A stretch of DNA of 6,738 bases from Planctomicrobium piriforme. GTDB taxonomy: Bacteria > Planctomycetota > Planctomycetia > Pirellulales > PNKZ01. The stretch is taken from NCBI GenBank assembly GCA_945877965.1, contig CAMCTH010000266.1:1-6738 (forward strand), written 5' to 3'. A program made the position numbers and the translations under genes. Every line of letters begins with the position of its first letter. The first letter of the stretch is position 1. A model generated the notes under the pieces. That model was given only the letters and a program-made list of their open reading frames with translations, did no database searches and had not been told where the DNA came from. Below are positions 1 to 6,738 of this stretch, one piece after another.

Positions 1-577
1 GATCGCAGAGCAGGTCGCTAATGAGGCAGATCATCCCGCGACGCGGCGTTTCTTGGGCGACGTCCGACAGCACCTTCGCTAGGTCGGTTTTGTCCTTCGG
101 GGCCGAGGCGTCGAGCGTTTGGATCACCGAGTGCAGATGATTCATCCGGCTGCGAATCGGGATCGAGCGGCGGACTTTTTCGTCGAACGCGATGCAGCCG
201 ACGGCGTCTTGTTGCCGCAACAGCAAGTAGGCCAAGCTGACGGCGATCGTCGCGCCGTATTCGTACTTATTCAACGGACCCGAGCCGTATTGCATGCCGG
301 CCGAGACGTCGACGACGAGCGTCGAACGAAGGTTCGTCTCTTCTTCGTACTGCTTGACGTAAAGCCGATCTTGCTTGGCCCAGACCTTCCAATCGATGCG
401 GCGCAAGTCGTCGCCGGCCGCGTATTCGCGGTGTTGTAAGAACTCGATCGATTGACCGAAGTACGGACTGCGATGCTCGCCCGAGAGGAACCCCTCGACG
501 ATATGCTTAGCCCGCAGGTCCATCCGCGCAATGCGCTGGATGGCTTCAGGATGCAAAAATCTTTTGGAAGCGGGCAT
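1..577 (-). CDS. DUF58 domain protein (vWA-like fold), MoxR partner; 3' end cut by window edge
   Basis: I translated this frame by hand from an ATG at 577-575; it stays open to position 1, giving 192 residues of a family usually near 300. It begins M-P-A-S-K-R-F-L-H-P. The DUF58 signature is clear: R50-E-Y-A-A-G-D-D-L-R-R-I-D-W63, followed by V-K-Q-Y-E-E-E (residues 74-80). A vWA-like core follows: a strand ending L-V-V-D90, then V-S92-A-G94-M, a helix with A-Y-L-L-L-R-Q-Q-D-A-V-G (116-127), a MIDAS-like T164 in K-T-D-L, and L-I-S-D188 near the cut. Family knowledge: DUF58 proteins are encoded beside MoxR ATPases and are thought to be their partners or substrates; the biochemical role is not established. 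No transmembrane segment is visible, so it is probably cytoplasmic or peripheral. The start overlaps the moxR end by 32 bp, implying translational coupling; no Shine-Dalgarno sequence precedes it. Oddity: the usual D-x-S-x-S metal site reads D-V-S-A-G. Family assignment is very secure; the exact start is fairly secure. Confidence 0.93.
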   Translation of the reverse strand, partial: MPASKRFLHPEAIQRIARMDLRAKHIVEGFLSGEHRSPYFGQSIEFLQHREYAAGDDLRRIDWKVWAKQDRLYVKQYEEETNLRSTLVVDVSAGMQYGSGPLNKYEYGATIAVSLAYLLLRQQDAVGCIAFDEKVRRSIPIRSRMNHLHSVIQTLDASAPKDKTDLAKVLSDVAQETPRRGMICLISDLLCD

Positions 578-1625
578 CGCGGCTGAGTTCGTCTTCGTGG
601 GCGGGGGTCGTTTCCAACAGGCGATCGACGATTTGGTCGGAGGTCACGCCTTCGCTTTCGGCCGCGAAGTTGACCACCAAGCGATGCCGCAGCACCGGCT
701 TGGCTAAGGCCTGCAAATCTTCGACGGCCACGTGCGTGCGGCCGTACAACAGCGCGCGGGCCTTGGCTCCCAAGATCATGTTCTGCACGGCCCGCGGACC
801 GGCGCCCCACGAGAGTTGGTCGCGCACGAACTGCGGCGCGTCAGCTTCGTTTGGCCGCGTCTGTCGGACCAGGGCCAACACGAACCGAATCAGGTGGTCG
901 GAAACCGGCACGTCGCGAACGAGTTGCTGGAGCAGCAGGATCTCTTCGCCCGAGAGGACGGCCTGCACCGGAGCCGGCGAACCCGACGTCGTGCGGCGGG
1001 CGATCTCGAACTCTTCTGAGAAGTTCGGGTACTTTACATAGACCTTGAACATGAATCGATCTTGCTGCGCCTCGGGCAGGGGATAGGTTCCTTCCTGCTC
1101 GATCGGGTTCTGCGTGGCGAGCACGAAGAACGGATCGGGGAGCTTGTGGCGGACGCGGCCGACGGTGACCTGCCGCTCTTGCATCGACTCCAACAGCGCG
1201 GCCTGCGTCTTCGGCGGCGTGCGGTTGATTTCGTCGGCCAACACGACGTTGGCGAACAGCGGCCCTTCGAGGAACCGGAACTCGCGCGAGCCGGTCGAGG
1301 TGTTGTTCTCGATGATTTCCGTGCCGGTGATGTCGGCCGGCATGAGGTCGGGCGTGAATTGAATGCGGCTGAACGTCAGGTCCATCGTCCGCGCGAGCGT
1401 GCTGACCATCAACGTCTTCGCCAAGCCCGGCACGCCTTCAAGCAGGCTGTGTCCCTTGCTGAATATCGAGATCAGCAACTCTTCGATGACGTTCGTCTGG
1501 CCGACGATCACCTGCGAAAGTTGGTCGAGAATGCGACGCCGCGCGTCGCCGAGTTTGGCCACCGCGGCGGCCGCTTGCGAATCGAGTTTTAATTCTTCCG
1601 GAGCACCGGCGGCATCGCTGATCAT
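546..1625 (-). CDS. MoxR-family AAA+ ATPase
   Basis: A 359-residue protein (start M-I-S-D-A-A-G), near the usual 320-350 of the family. It is a cytoplasmic AAA+ ATPase expected to form a hexamer and act as a chaperone or remodeller. Positions from the ATG at 1625: Walker A G-V-P-G-L-A-K-T at 64-71, Walker B V-V-L-A-D-E-I-N at 127-134, sensor 1 A-T-Q-N-P at 170-174, E-A-Q-Q-D-R-F (arginine-finger region) at 185-191, and sensor 2 G-A-G-P-R at 274-278. All nucleotide-handling residues appear intact. The frame can be extended 12 codons to a TTG at 1661, but the ATG at 1625 has an AAAGGA site 9 nt upstream and the TTG has none, so I chose the ATG. The next gene, DUF58, starts inside the 3' end of this one, which is the classic MoxR-DUF58 arrangement. 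In characterised systems such pairs act in metal insertion, stress tolerance or envelope processes. The substrate here is unknown. Confidence 0.96.
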   Translation of the reverse strand: MISDAAGAPEELKLDSQAAAAVAKLGDARRRILDQLSQVIVGQTNVIEELLISIFSKGHSLLEGVPGLAKTLMVSTLARTMDLTFSRIQFTPDLMPADITGTEIIENNTSTGSREFRFLEGPLFANVVLADEINRTPPKTQAALLESMQERQVTVGRVRHKLPDPFFVLATQNPIEQEGTYPLPEAQQDRFMFKVYVKYPNFSEEFEIARRTTSGSPAPVQAVLSGEEILLLQQLVRDVPVSDHLIRFVLALVRQTRPNEADAPQFVRDQLSWGAGPRAVQNMILGAKARALLYGRTHVAVEDLQALAKPVLRHRLVVNFAAESEGVTSDQIVDRLLETTPAHEDELSRDARFQKIFAS

Positions 1626-1634
1626 CAGGGAGGG

Positions 1635-1640
1635 TCCTTT
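1635..1640 (-). promoter_or_regulatory. Ribosome binding site deciding the moxR start
   Basis: The minus strand reads AAAGGA here, with a 9-nt spacer before the ATG at 1625-1623. The alternative in-frame TTG start at 1661-1659 has no purine-rich site at a useful distance. This is the main reason for preferring the shorter MoxR protein. Confidence 0.65.
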
Positions 1641-1710
1641 CGGCGGCCTAAGCTTCGTCAAACCAACAAACCCAGCAGACGGAGTTGTAGCGTAACTGAT
1701 GCAAGATCGT

Positions 1711-1720
1711 TTCGCGCGAA
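1711..1720. repeat. 10-bp perfect palindrome in the toroid-moxR gap
   Basis: TTCGCGCGAA is its own reverse complement and lies 6 bp past the stop codon of the toroid gene. The symmetry does not extend into the flanks, and no T-run follows on the minus strand, so it does not look like an intrinsic terminator. It could be a protein-binding site or chance. The rest of the 1626-1726 gap shows no convincing -35/-10 pair. Confidence 0.35.
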
Positions 1721-1726
1721 GAAAGT

Positions 1727-2758
1727 TTAGCGCTGATAGATAGGCAGGGCGTTATTTTCCAATTGCAGGATCATCAGGTTGACCGACGTCGTGTAGACCG
1801 CACCGATGTAGCCCTGATTCCACGAGCCGTCGGCGCCGGCTTCGCCGATCAGCCGGAGGAAAATCTTGTCGCGATAACCGTCCCACACATTCCCCGCCTC
1901 GCGGTAGCAGACCTGGGCGTAATAGTAGTGGGCATAGTGCCAATGGCCGAACCCTTCGTTCTGAATATTGCTGAGATTTTTCTTGCAATAATCGAGCAAC
2001 TTCGGCACGTACTCGCTGTCGTACTCACCGGCGTTGAAGAGGCAGGCAATGGCCGCCGCGGTGATGGCCGGTCGCCCGCCGCCCCCTTGCGAGCTGTACT
2101 GCACACCGCCGTCGGGCAACGTGCACTTGCGAATGTACTGCACCGCCTTATCGATGATCTTGTCGGGGACCGGCACGCCGGCGTTGCGGCAGCCGCGAAG
2201 TCCCTGCACTTGCGTGATCGTCGTCGAGCCTTCGTCAAAGTTGCTGCCGTCCTTCGCGCTGACGTAGCCCCAGCCTCCGGCCGGCGTTTGAGCCTCGCCG
2301 GTAAATTGTACGGCCCGGGTTAAGACGTCGAGCAACTCGTCGCGGCGCTCGCGGTCTTCTTCCTCGCCGAGCACTTGCGAGAGGAACATCATCGAATAGC
2401 CGTGGCCGTACGTGTAGCGATCGTCGGAGCCGGGATCGCCGATGAGCCCGTTGCGTCGGCAGCGGCGAACGAGGTAATCGACCGCGCCGCGAACGTTCTT
2501 GGCGTACTTTCCTTGGGTCGTCGTCGACCCTTCGCACAAAAAGGCCATGCCGGCCAAGGCAGTCATCGCCGTCGGATAGTTGCCGTCGTTGGCGGTCCAA
2601 TGCCCTTGCGTCGATTGCTGGGCGGCCAGCCAATCGAGCCCGCGCGTGACGGAACGCTTCACCTTCTCGCGATCGATCTCGGCCGACTCGACGGAGACGG
2701 TCTGCACCGTCAGCCCGACGAGGACCGACGCCGCCAGAATCATGCGATACATCGACAT
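1727..2758 (-). CDS. Secreted prenyltransferase/squalene-oxidase-repeat (alpha/alpha-toroid) protein
   Basis: A 343-residue protein with a clear signal peptide: a short basic start (M-S-M-Y-R), a hydrophobic core at about 6-20, and likely cleavage after S-V-E-S-A26. The mature part carries repeated helical units ending in Gly/aromatic turns: L-D-W-L-A-A-Q-Q...Q-G-H-W (41-54), A-V-D-Y-L (92-96), A-V-Q-F...G-G-W-G-Y (149-165), A-V-Q-Y-I...D-G-G-V-Q-Y (205-221), L-L-D-Y...G-F-G-H-W (254-273) and D-G-S-W (310-313). These resemble the QW-type repeats of terpenoid-cyclase/protein-prenyltransferase toroids. The C-terminus L-P-I-Y-Q-R matches a tail I recall from many planctomycete proteins of this group. 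The D-x-D-D acid motif of squalene-hopene cyclases is absent, and the protein is exported, so sterol or hopanoid cyclisation is unlikely; annotations such as 'squalene cyclase' would mislead. Seven cysteines lie in the mature part. The gene starts 5 nt after the upstream stop, with a GGAG site 8 nt before the ATG. Function is unknown. Confidence 0.92.
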   Translation of the reverse strand: MSMYRMILAASVLVGLTVQTVSVESAEIDREKVKRSVTRGLDWLAAQQSTQGHWTANDGNYPTAMTALAGMAFLCEGSTTTQGKYAKNVRGAVDYLVRRCRRNGLIGDPGSDDRYTYGHGYSMMFLSQVLGEEEDRERRDELLDVLTRAVQFTGEAQTPAGGWGYVSAKDGSNFDEGSTTITQVQGLRGCRNAGVPVPDKIIDKAVQYIRKCTLPDGGVQYSSQGGGGRPAITAAAIACLFNAGEYDSEYVPKLLDYCKKNLSNIQNEGFGHWHYAHYYYAQVCYREAGNVWDGYRDKIFLRLIGEAGADGSWNQGYIGAVYTTSVNLMILQLENNALPIYQR

Positions 2759-2763
2759 GACGG

Positions 2764-5700
2764 TTACTCCGGTTTCTTGTTGGTGCCGATGCCAATCCGC
2801 AGACCGCCGGGTGCGGGTGCATTCGGCGCGTTGGGGGCCTTCGGCGGATCAATCGAGCTCGCCTTGCCGCCGGCCGCGGGTTTCGCCTGCTCGTTCTCGT
2901 CGTCCTTGTCGGCCGCATCATCCTTCTTCTCGGCGGGCTTGGTCGCCTCTTCGACGACCGGCTCGTTCGTGAAGCTGAATTGCAGCGTGTTGCGGAGCGA
3001 GCGGAGCGTGAGCGTGTTCTTGTTCACGTCGCCGGCAAGTTCGACCATGTTCAACGGCGCGGCCAACCGTTTGTCGTAGACGACGCGGCCGGTCCGCTTG
3101 TCGACGGCGAAGATCGCCGCTTCGGGCGACCGCATCTGGCCTCCCTTTTTTGGCTGTTCGTAAATCTGCGACGCGAACACCAGCACCGGTAGGCCGACGG
3201 GTTGATTGAGCGTCAGCCCATGACCGGCCACGCGGGTTTTGAAGATCTCTTTCTGCGTCTCGCGATCAAAGCCGTAGACGTAGCCGTTGATCAGCGGGTT
3301 GCCGAATCCGCCCGGCACCGGCTGGATGTTCACGCCGTCGCGCTGCCGGAGTTGGCTGTTCGTGATGAGCAGATAACTATCGGACGTGCGGAAGACGTAG
3401 GCTTCGCTCAGTTGCGGTTCGGGAATGACGGTCGCTTCCAGCCGCTTCGAGCCGTCGGCGACGTCGATGACCGTCAGCTTGCCGGCCCGCGTGAAGACGG
3501 CGACTTCATCGGCCGCGATCGGCCAGAGCCGTGTGTCGTGCGTGTAGCCGCTGCTCCAGATCGTTTTCTCGTCGAAGCCGTCGGTCAGCTTCAACATCAT
3601 CTTGCCGTTCTCCGAGGCCCAACTCAGCACGCGACGTCCGTACGTCGCGACGCGTTGCTCGGCCCGAGGCAGTTTGACTTCTTTGACTTTCTCGCCGTCG
3701 GCGACGCTGAGCACCAGCGACTTATCGTTGACGTTGCCCCCTTGCGACGGCGGCGACACGAAGATGTATTCCTCGTCGCCGAACAGATCGCTGCCGGCGT
3801 CAATGTCGTGGCGAACCCACAACGTCCGGCCGGTGAGCGGCTCGACCACGTGCAGCGTTCGCTGCTTGAGATACGAAACGTACTTCGCGTTGGCCGGGCC
3901 CGTCGCGCCGATCGCGCGGCCCGTACCGTCGGCGGCCATGAAACGGGGCACACCCCACGGCATCTGCACGACGCGCGGGTGGATCCCCTGCATGCCGTTG
4001 ACGCCCATCAACGTGTCGGTCAGATCGTGTCGCCACAGGACTTTGGCCCCCTTCGGCGAACCGTCACCCAACGTGTCGATCGCGACGAGTTCATGTCCCA
4101 ACGAGATGAGCAGCAAGTGGCCCGCCGCGCGCAGGTGGCTGACCATCGGATTCATCTGATTGACATGGCGACGCTGTTGCGCATCGACGAGCGTAACTCG
4201 CTGGCGTTCGACGCCGTAGGCATCGCGAATGACGACCGCCTGCTGGGTCTGGTCCATCTCGATGACGAGGTTTTCGAAGTACGGACCGCGCGGGCCGCGA
4301 AACTCCAGCGGCACGCTCCGTTGCGACGCGTTCGCTTGCTGACGAAGTTCGGAGACCTCGACCTTGCCGACCGGCCAGCCGTGGAAGCGACCGAGGGCCT
4401 TCACGCCGCCGGTCGAAAGAAACGCGGCGGCGAAGTCCTTGCCGTTCTTGCCGTCGAGCACCGGTTGCGCCGCAAACTCGTCGAGCAAGCGGCGGAGCGA
4501 TGGAATCGCGTCCTCGGGACGTCCGGCGTCGACCAGCATCTGCGTCAGGCGGGCCGTCGCTTCGCCGGCGGTCGGGCCGCTCGTCGATGTTTGCAGATAC
4601 AGATTTTCGGCTTCGAGCAGGTTCGACGCCTTGGCGGTCTGCGCGGCGAGCCGCATGCGAACCGGCGCGGACGACGCCTGGTCGCCGAAGTATTCCAAAT
4701 AAGTACGCATCACCTGCAAGTCGGACGACGCGAGGGCCTTCTCGCGGCGTTGCTCGGTCAGGGCGGCGATCTCTTTCTTACCTGCCTCGTCGCTACGGTC
4801 GTACAGGGCTTTGAACTTCGCCTTCACCCATTGCGACCTGCCGATGGCGACGACCGACGTCTTGCGGAGCGGTTCTTCTTCCCCTTCCGGCAGGTCGATC
4901 AAACGGAGATATACGGCCAACGCTTGCTTGTCGTCCTTCGCACGCTCGTGAGCCTCGGCGCGGAGGCGGAGATACGATTCCTCACGCAGCGTGCCGGCCG
5001 CGAGCTTTTCGAGCCCTTCCAAATCGGAGGCGGTCGAGACCAAGCCCGAGCCGAGCCCTTCGAGGAGGGCGTCGATCAGCAAGTTACGCGTTCGCGGGTC
5101 GGAGGCCTTCGTATTGGCAAGACGCAGAATGGCGATCGCTTCGGCCGTCTTCCCTTCGTCGAGCAGCAGTTCCCCCTGCGACGACAGCGCCTGCGGATCG
5201 TCCGGATTGTCTTTCAGCTTGGCAAAGACCTCGCGGCGAAGGTCTTCCAGTTGATAGAAGCATTCGAGCCCGGCGACTCCTTGCGACAACACCGACCCGC
5301 GATAGCAAACCAGATTCCCCGGGACGCTTCCCGAGCGCGACTTGCTGCGGGCCGTGATCTGTCCGGTGGTGATATCGACGGCGGCGACCTCGGCCGTCGC
5401 GAGCGGCACGAAGTAGAGCTTGCCGTTAAAGAACCCGCGGCCGCTCGGCTTGGCCGTCTCGGGCCAGGTGCGGGTCCATTGCTCTTTGCCGTCGCTCAGT
5501 TGATAGGAACGAATGCCGTCGCCGGCGACGACGATCGCCTTGCCGTCGTGCACGCAGCCGACGTAGAGCGATTTGTTCCGCGGCTTCTGCCAAACGAGCG
5601 AGCCGTCCAATAGATTGACGCAGCTGAACAGATCGCTGTCCGGCGGCGCGATCAGTACCTTACCGTCGGCGACCGCCACGACGCCGTCGTGCCAACGATC

Positions 5701-6738
5701 CCCTTCGGAGATCCCTTGGTTCTGCTGCTGCATCTGCCAGACGAAGACGCGGTTGTTCGAATTACCATCGGGGCCTTGGCGTTTGTATTGATAGCCCCAC
5801 ATGAGCGAGCGATCGTTCAGATCGACCGCCACGACGGCCCCCAGAGCGGTCGGGCAGAGCAAGACACCGTCGGCATAGGAAGGCGACAGGCCGCACGCGC
5901 GACGTTGCGCCGCATCGAAGCCTTCCGGCGCGAGCGCGAGTTGCTGCGTCCAATCGACCTTGCCCGAGTCGGCATGAATGACATAGAGCCGAATCTCTCC
6001 CTTGGTCTCGCCCAGGGCATAAAGTCGATCGCCGAGCGGCAGCGGCGGGCCGAGGAAGTACGTCTGTTCGTTTTCGGCAACGGCCGTCTCGCTGCTGCCG
6101 CCGAGTTCCCAGCGGAGCTTGCCTTCGGTCGAAAGATCGTAGGCCGCCAAGCGGTTCGACGTTTGCTGCGCCATGCCGGGCATCACGCGTCGACCGTTGA
6201 ACATGATGACGGTCCGCGAGGCCGTCTCGCTCGGCGCGACGGCTTGCTCGACGCAGTAGACGTTGCGGCCGTCGCTGCTGAACGTGCCGTAGGCGGCATC
6301 GCGCCAGACGCGTTCTTCGAGCAAGTACGCCAGCTGACCGGCTTCTTGATCCTGCCGTCCTGCGGCGGGTGCCTCTCGGTGCAGCAGTTGTTCGATATGT
6401 TCGTCGGCCGCCCCGCGCCAGATTCGTTTGCCGGTTCGGAAGTCGACGGCCGTTAGTCCGCCGAGCGTCCGCATCAGGACGACGTCGTTCACAGCCAACG
6501 GTTGCGAGGCCGGCAACGGCATGACCGCTTGCTCAGCGAATCCGCGGGCAATCTGCTCCGAGAGTTTTTCAACGTCGGGATGATTCACAAACGGCACGGC
6601 CCAGCGACGATTCAGCAGCGGGTTGCTGCCGTTCGACACGGCGTTGCGCGTCGCATTGCCGCCCGCGAGCAGCCACTCGTCGGTCGTGCGACGATCGGCG
6701 ACTTGCGTCGTCGGAGCGCCGCTGATTTGCGCTAACCA
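2764..6738 (-). CDS. Giant PQQ-like beta-propeller / TPR-like protein, 5' end outside window
   Basis: The frame is open from the window edge to a TAA at 2766-2764, giving 1324 visible codons. A GTG at 6639-6637 could start a 1291-residue protein, but the 33 codons upstream encode W-L-L-A-G-G-N-A-T-R-N, a typical opening of such propellers, so the true start lies outside the window. Residues below are numbered from that GTG. About 46-460 is a PQQ-like (BamB-type) propeller with recurring aspartate-turn-Trp blade ends: A-V-D-F-R-T-G-K-R-I-W (64-74), H-A-D-S-G-K-V-D-W (222-230), L-L-D-G-S-L-V-W (343-350) and L-S-D-G-K-E-Q-W (381-388). About 465-760 is helical and TPR-like, for example N-P-D-D-P-Q-A-L...E-G-K-T-A-E-A-I (478-502) and A-G-R-P-E-D-A-I (705-712). 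About 790-1220 is a second propeller (E-P-L-T-G-R-T-L-W, 933-941; V-D-K-R-T-G-R-V-V-Y, 1179-1188). The last 65 residues are a charged, Pro/Ala-rich tail. The likely location is the periplasm or envelope, but the signal peptide cannot be seen. A scaffold or binding role is inferred; no dehydrogenase catalytic motif was recognised. Confidence 0.93.
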   Translation of the reverse strand, partial: WLAQISGAPTTQVADRRTTDEWLLAGGNATRNAVSNGSNPLLNRRWAVPFVNHPDVEKLSEQIARGFAEQAVMPLPASQPLAVNDVVLMRTLGGLTAVDFRTGKRIWRGAADEHIEQLLHREAPAAGRQDQEAGQLAYLLEERVWRDAAYGTFSSDGRNVYCVEQAVAPSETASRTVIMFNGRRVMPGMAQQTSNRLAAYDLSTEGKLRWELGGSSETAVAENEQTYFLGPPLPLGDRLYALGETKGEIRLYVIHADSGKVDWTQQLALAPEGFDAAQRRACGLSPSYADGVLLCPTALGAVVAVDLNDRSLMWGYQYKRQGPDGNSNNRVFVWQMQQQNQGISEGDRWHDGVVAVADGKVLIAPPDSDLFSCVNLLDGSLVWQKPRNKSLYVGCVHDGKAIVVAGDGIRSYQLSDGKEQWTRTWPETAKPSGRGFFNGKLYFVPLATAEVAAVDITTGQITARSKSRSGSVPGNLVCYRGSVLSQGVAGLECFYQLEDLRREVFAKLKDNPDDPQALSSQGELLLDEGKTAEAIAILRLANTKASDPRTRNLLIDALLEGLGSGLVSTASDLEGLEKLAAGTLREESYLRLRAEAHERAKDDKQALAVYLRLIDLPEGEEEPLRKTSVVAIGRSQWVKAKFKALYDRSDEAGKKEIAALTEQRREKALASSDLQVMRTYLEYFGDQASSAPVRMRLAAQTAKASNLLEAENLYLQTSTSGPTAGEATARLTQMLVDAGRPEDAIPSLRRLLDEFAAQPVLDGKNGKDFAAAFLSTGGVKALGRFHGWPVGKVEVSELRQQANASQRSVPLEFRGPRGPYFENLVIEMDQTQQAVVIRDAYGVERQRVTLVDAQQRRHVNQMNPMVSHLRAAGHLLLISLGHELVAIDTLGDGSPKGAKVLWRHDLTDTLMGVNGMQGIHPRVVQMPWGVPRFMAADGTGRAIGATGPANAKYVSYLKQRTLHVVEPLTGRTLWVRHDIDAGSDLFGDEEYIFVSPPSQGGNVNDKSLVLSVADGEKVKEVKLPRAEQRVATYGRRVLSWASENGKMMLKLTDGFDEKTIWSSGYTHDTRLWPIAADEVAVFTRAGKLTVIDVADGSKRLEATVIPEPQLSEAYVFRTSDSYLLITNSQLRQRDGVNIQPVPGGFGNPLINGYVYGFDRETQKEIFKTRVAGHGLTLNQPVGLPVLVFASQIYEQPKKGGQMRSPEAAIFAVDKRTGRVVYDKRLAAPLNMVELAGDVNKNTLTLRSLRNTLQFSFTNEPVVEEATKPAEKKDDAADKDDENEQAKPAAGGKASSIDPPKAPNAPNAPAPGGLRIGIGTNKKPE
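2767..2770 (-). promoter_or_regulatory. Ribosome binding site of the toroid gene, inside the upstream coding region
   Basis: GGAG on the minus strand lies within the last two sense codons of the PQQ/TPR gene and 8 nt before the ATG at 2758-2756. The position favours this ATG over the in-frame ATG two codons later. It also suggests that the two genes are translated in a coupled way from one mRNA. Confidence 0.65.

Noticed and set aside
119..439. Plus-strand open frame of 106 codons
   Set aside because: It is antisense to the DUF58 coding region, whose family motifs are unmistakable, and shows no domain of its own.
271..810. Minus-strand open frame of 179 codons spanning the moxR end and DUF58 start
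   Set aside because: It is a third-frame shadow: over the same bases the other two minus-strand frames encode sensor 2 of MoxR and the R-E-Y-A-A-G-D-D-L-R motif of DUF58, while this one gives Arg/Ser-rich sequence without motifs.
1062..1592. Plus-strand open frame of 176 codons
   Set aside because: It is antisense to the Walker A, Walker B and sensor 1 region of MoxR and is low-complexity Arg/Leu-rich sequence.
1626..1661. 12-codon N-terminal extension of MoxR from a TTG start
   Set aside because: There is no ribosome binding site before the TTG, whereas the ATG at 1625 has AAAGGA at 9 nt. The extra residues (T-K-L-R-P-P-K-G-P) do not resemble the start of the family.
2995..3016. GAGCG-rich near-repeat on the plus strand
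   Set aside because: It is very short and imperfect and is explained by consecutive Leu, Arg, Ser and Thr codons near the end of the second propeller.
3202..5613. An 803-codon open frame on the plus strand, antisense to the PQQ/TPR gene
   Set aside because: Its translation is rich in Arg, Val and Ala with no recognisable domain, and it lies wholly inside a well-supported gene on the other strand. Long antisense open frames are expected where codons on the real strand are GC-biased and rarely create stops on the complement.
6637..6639. GTG as the true start of the PQQ/TPR protein
   Set aside because: The frame stays open for 33 further codons to the window edge, and these encode a W-L-L-A-G-G-N-A-T-R-N segment that fits the opening of a PQQ-like propeller, so the gene is treated as running off the window.

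Overview
The window is a compact, GC-rich block of four protein-coding genes. All lie on the minus strand and are read from right to left. It looks like chromosomal DNA of a planctomycete, probably of the Pirellula/Blastopirellula type (order Pirellulales). The basis is recalled family knowledge, not a search: a very long PQQ-like propeller/TPR protein, a secreted prenyltransferase/squalene-oxidase-repeat protein ending in L-P-I-Y-Q-R, and a MoxR ATPase followed directly by a DUF58 protein of the GDD-R-x-I-D-W type. Genus-level placement is not supported.

Layout in order of transcription: (1) positions 6738 to 2764, a giant PQQ-like beta-propeller protein with a helical TPR-like middle. Its 5' end lies outside the window. 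(2) 2758 to 1727, a secreted alpha/alpha-toroid protein. It starts 5 nt after the stop of gene 1, and its ribosome binding site lies inside the last codons of gene 1. (3) 1625 to 546, a MoxR-family AAA+ ATPase, after a gap of about 100 bp. (4) 577 to 1, a DUF58 protein with a von Willebrand A-like fold. Its start overlaps the end of moxR by 32 bp and its 3' end is cut by the window edge. Gene 4 has no stop inside the window, so an ORF search that requires a stop would miss it.

The spacing supports two tightly coupled pairs (1+2 and 3+4) and possibly one transcript. MoxR and DUF58 are a well-known pair, usually followed by Bat/VWA membrane proteins, in which the ATPase is thought to act as a chaperone or remodeller on MIDAS-bearing partners. 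The unusual point is that two predicted envelope or extracellular scaffold proteins of unknown function sit just upstream of it. No RNA gene, mobile element, CRISPR array, convincing promoter or intrinsic terminator was seen. Long open frames on the plus strand are GC-driven shadows. The only non-coding stretch of any size is 1626-1726; it is under 300 bp and holds a ribosome binding site and one short palindrome.
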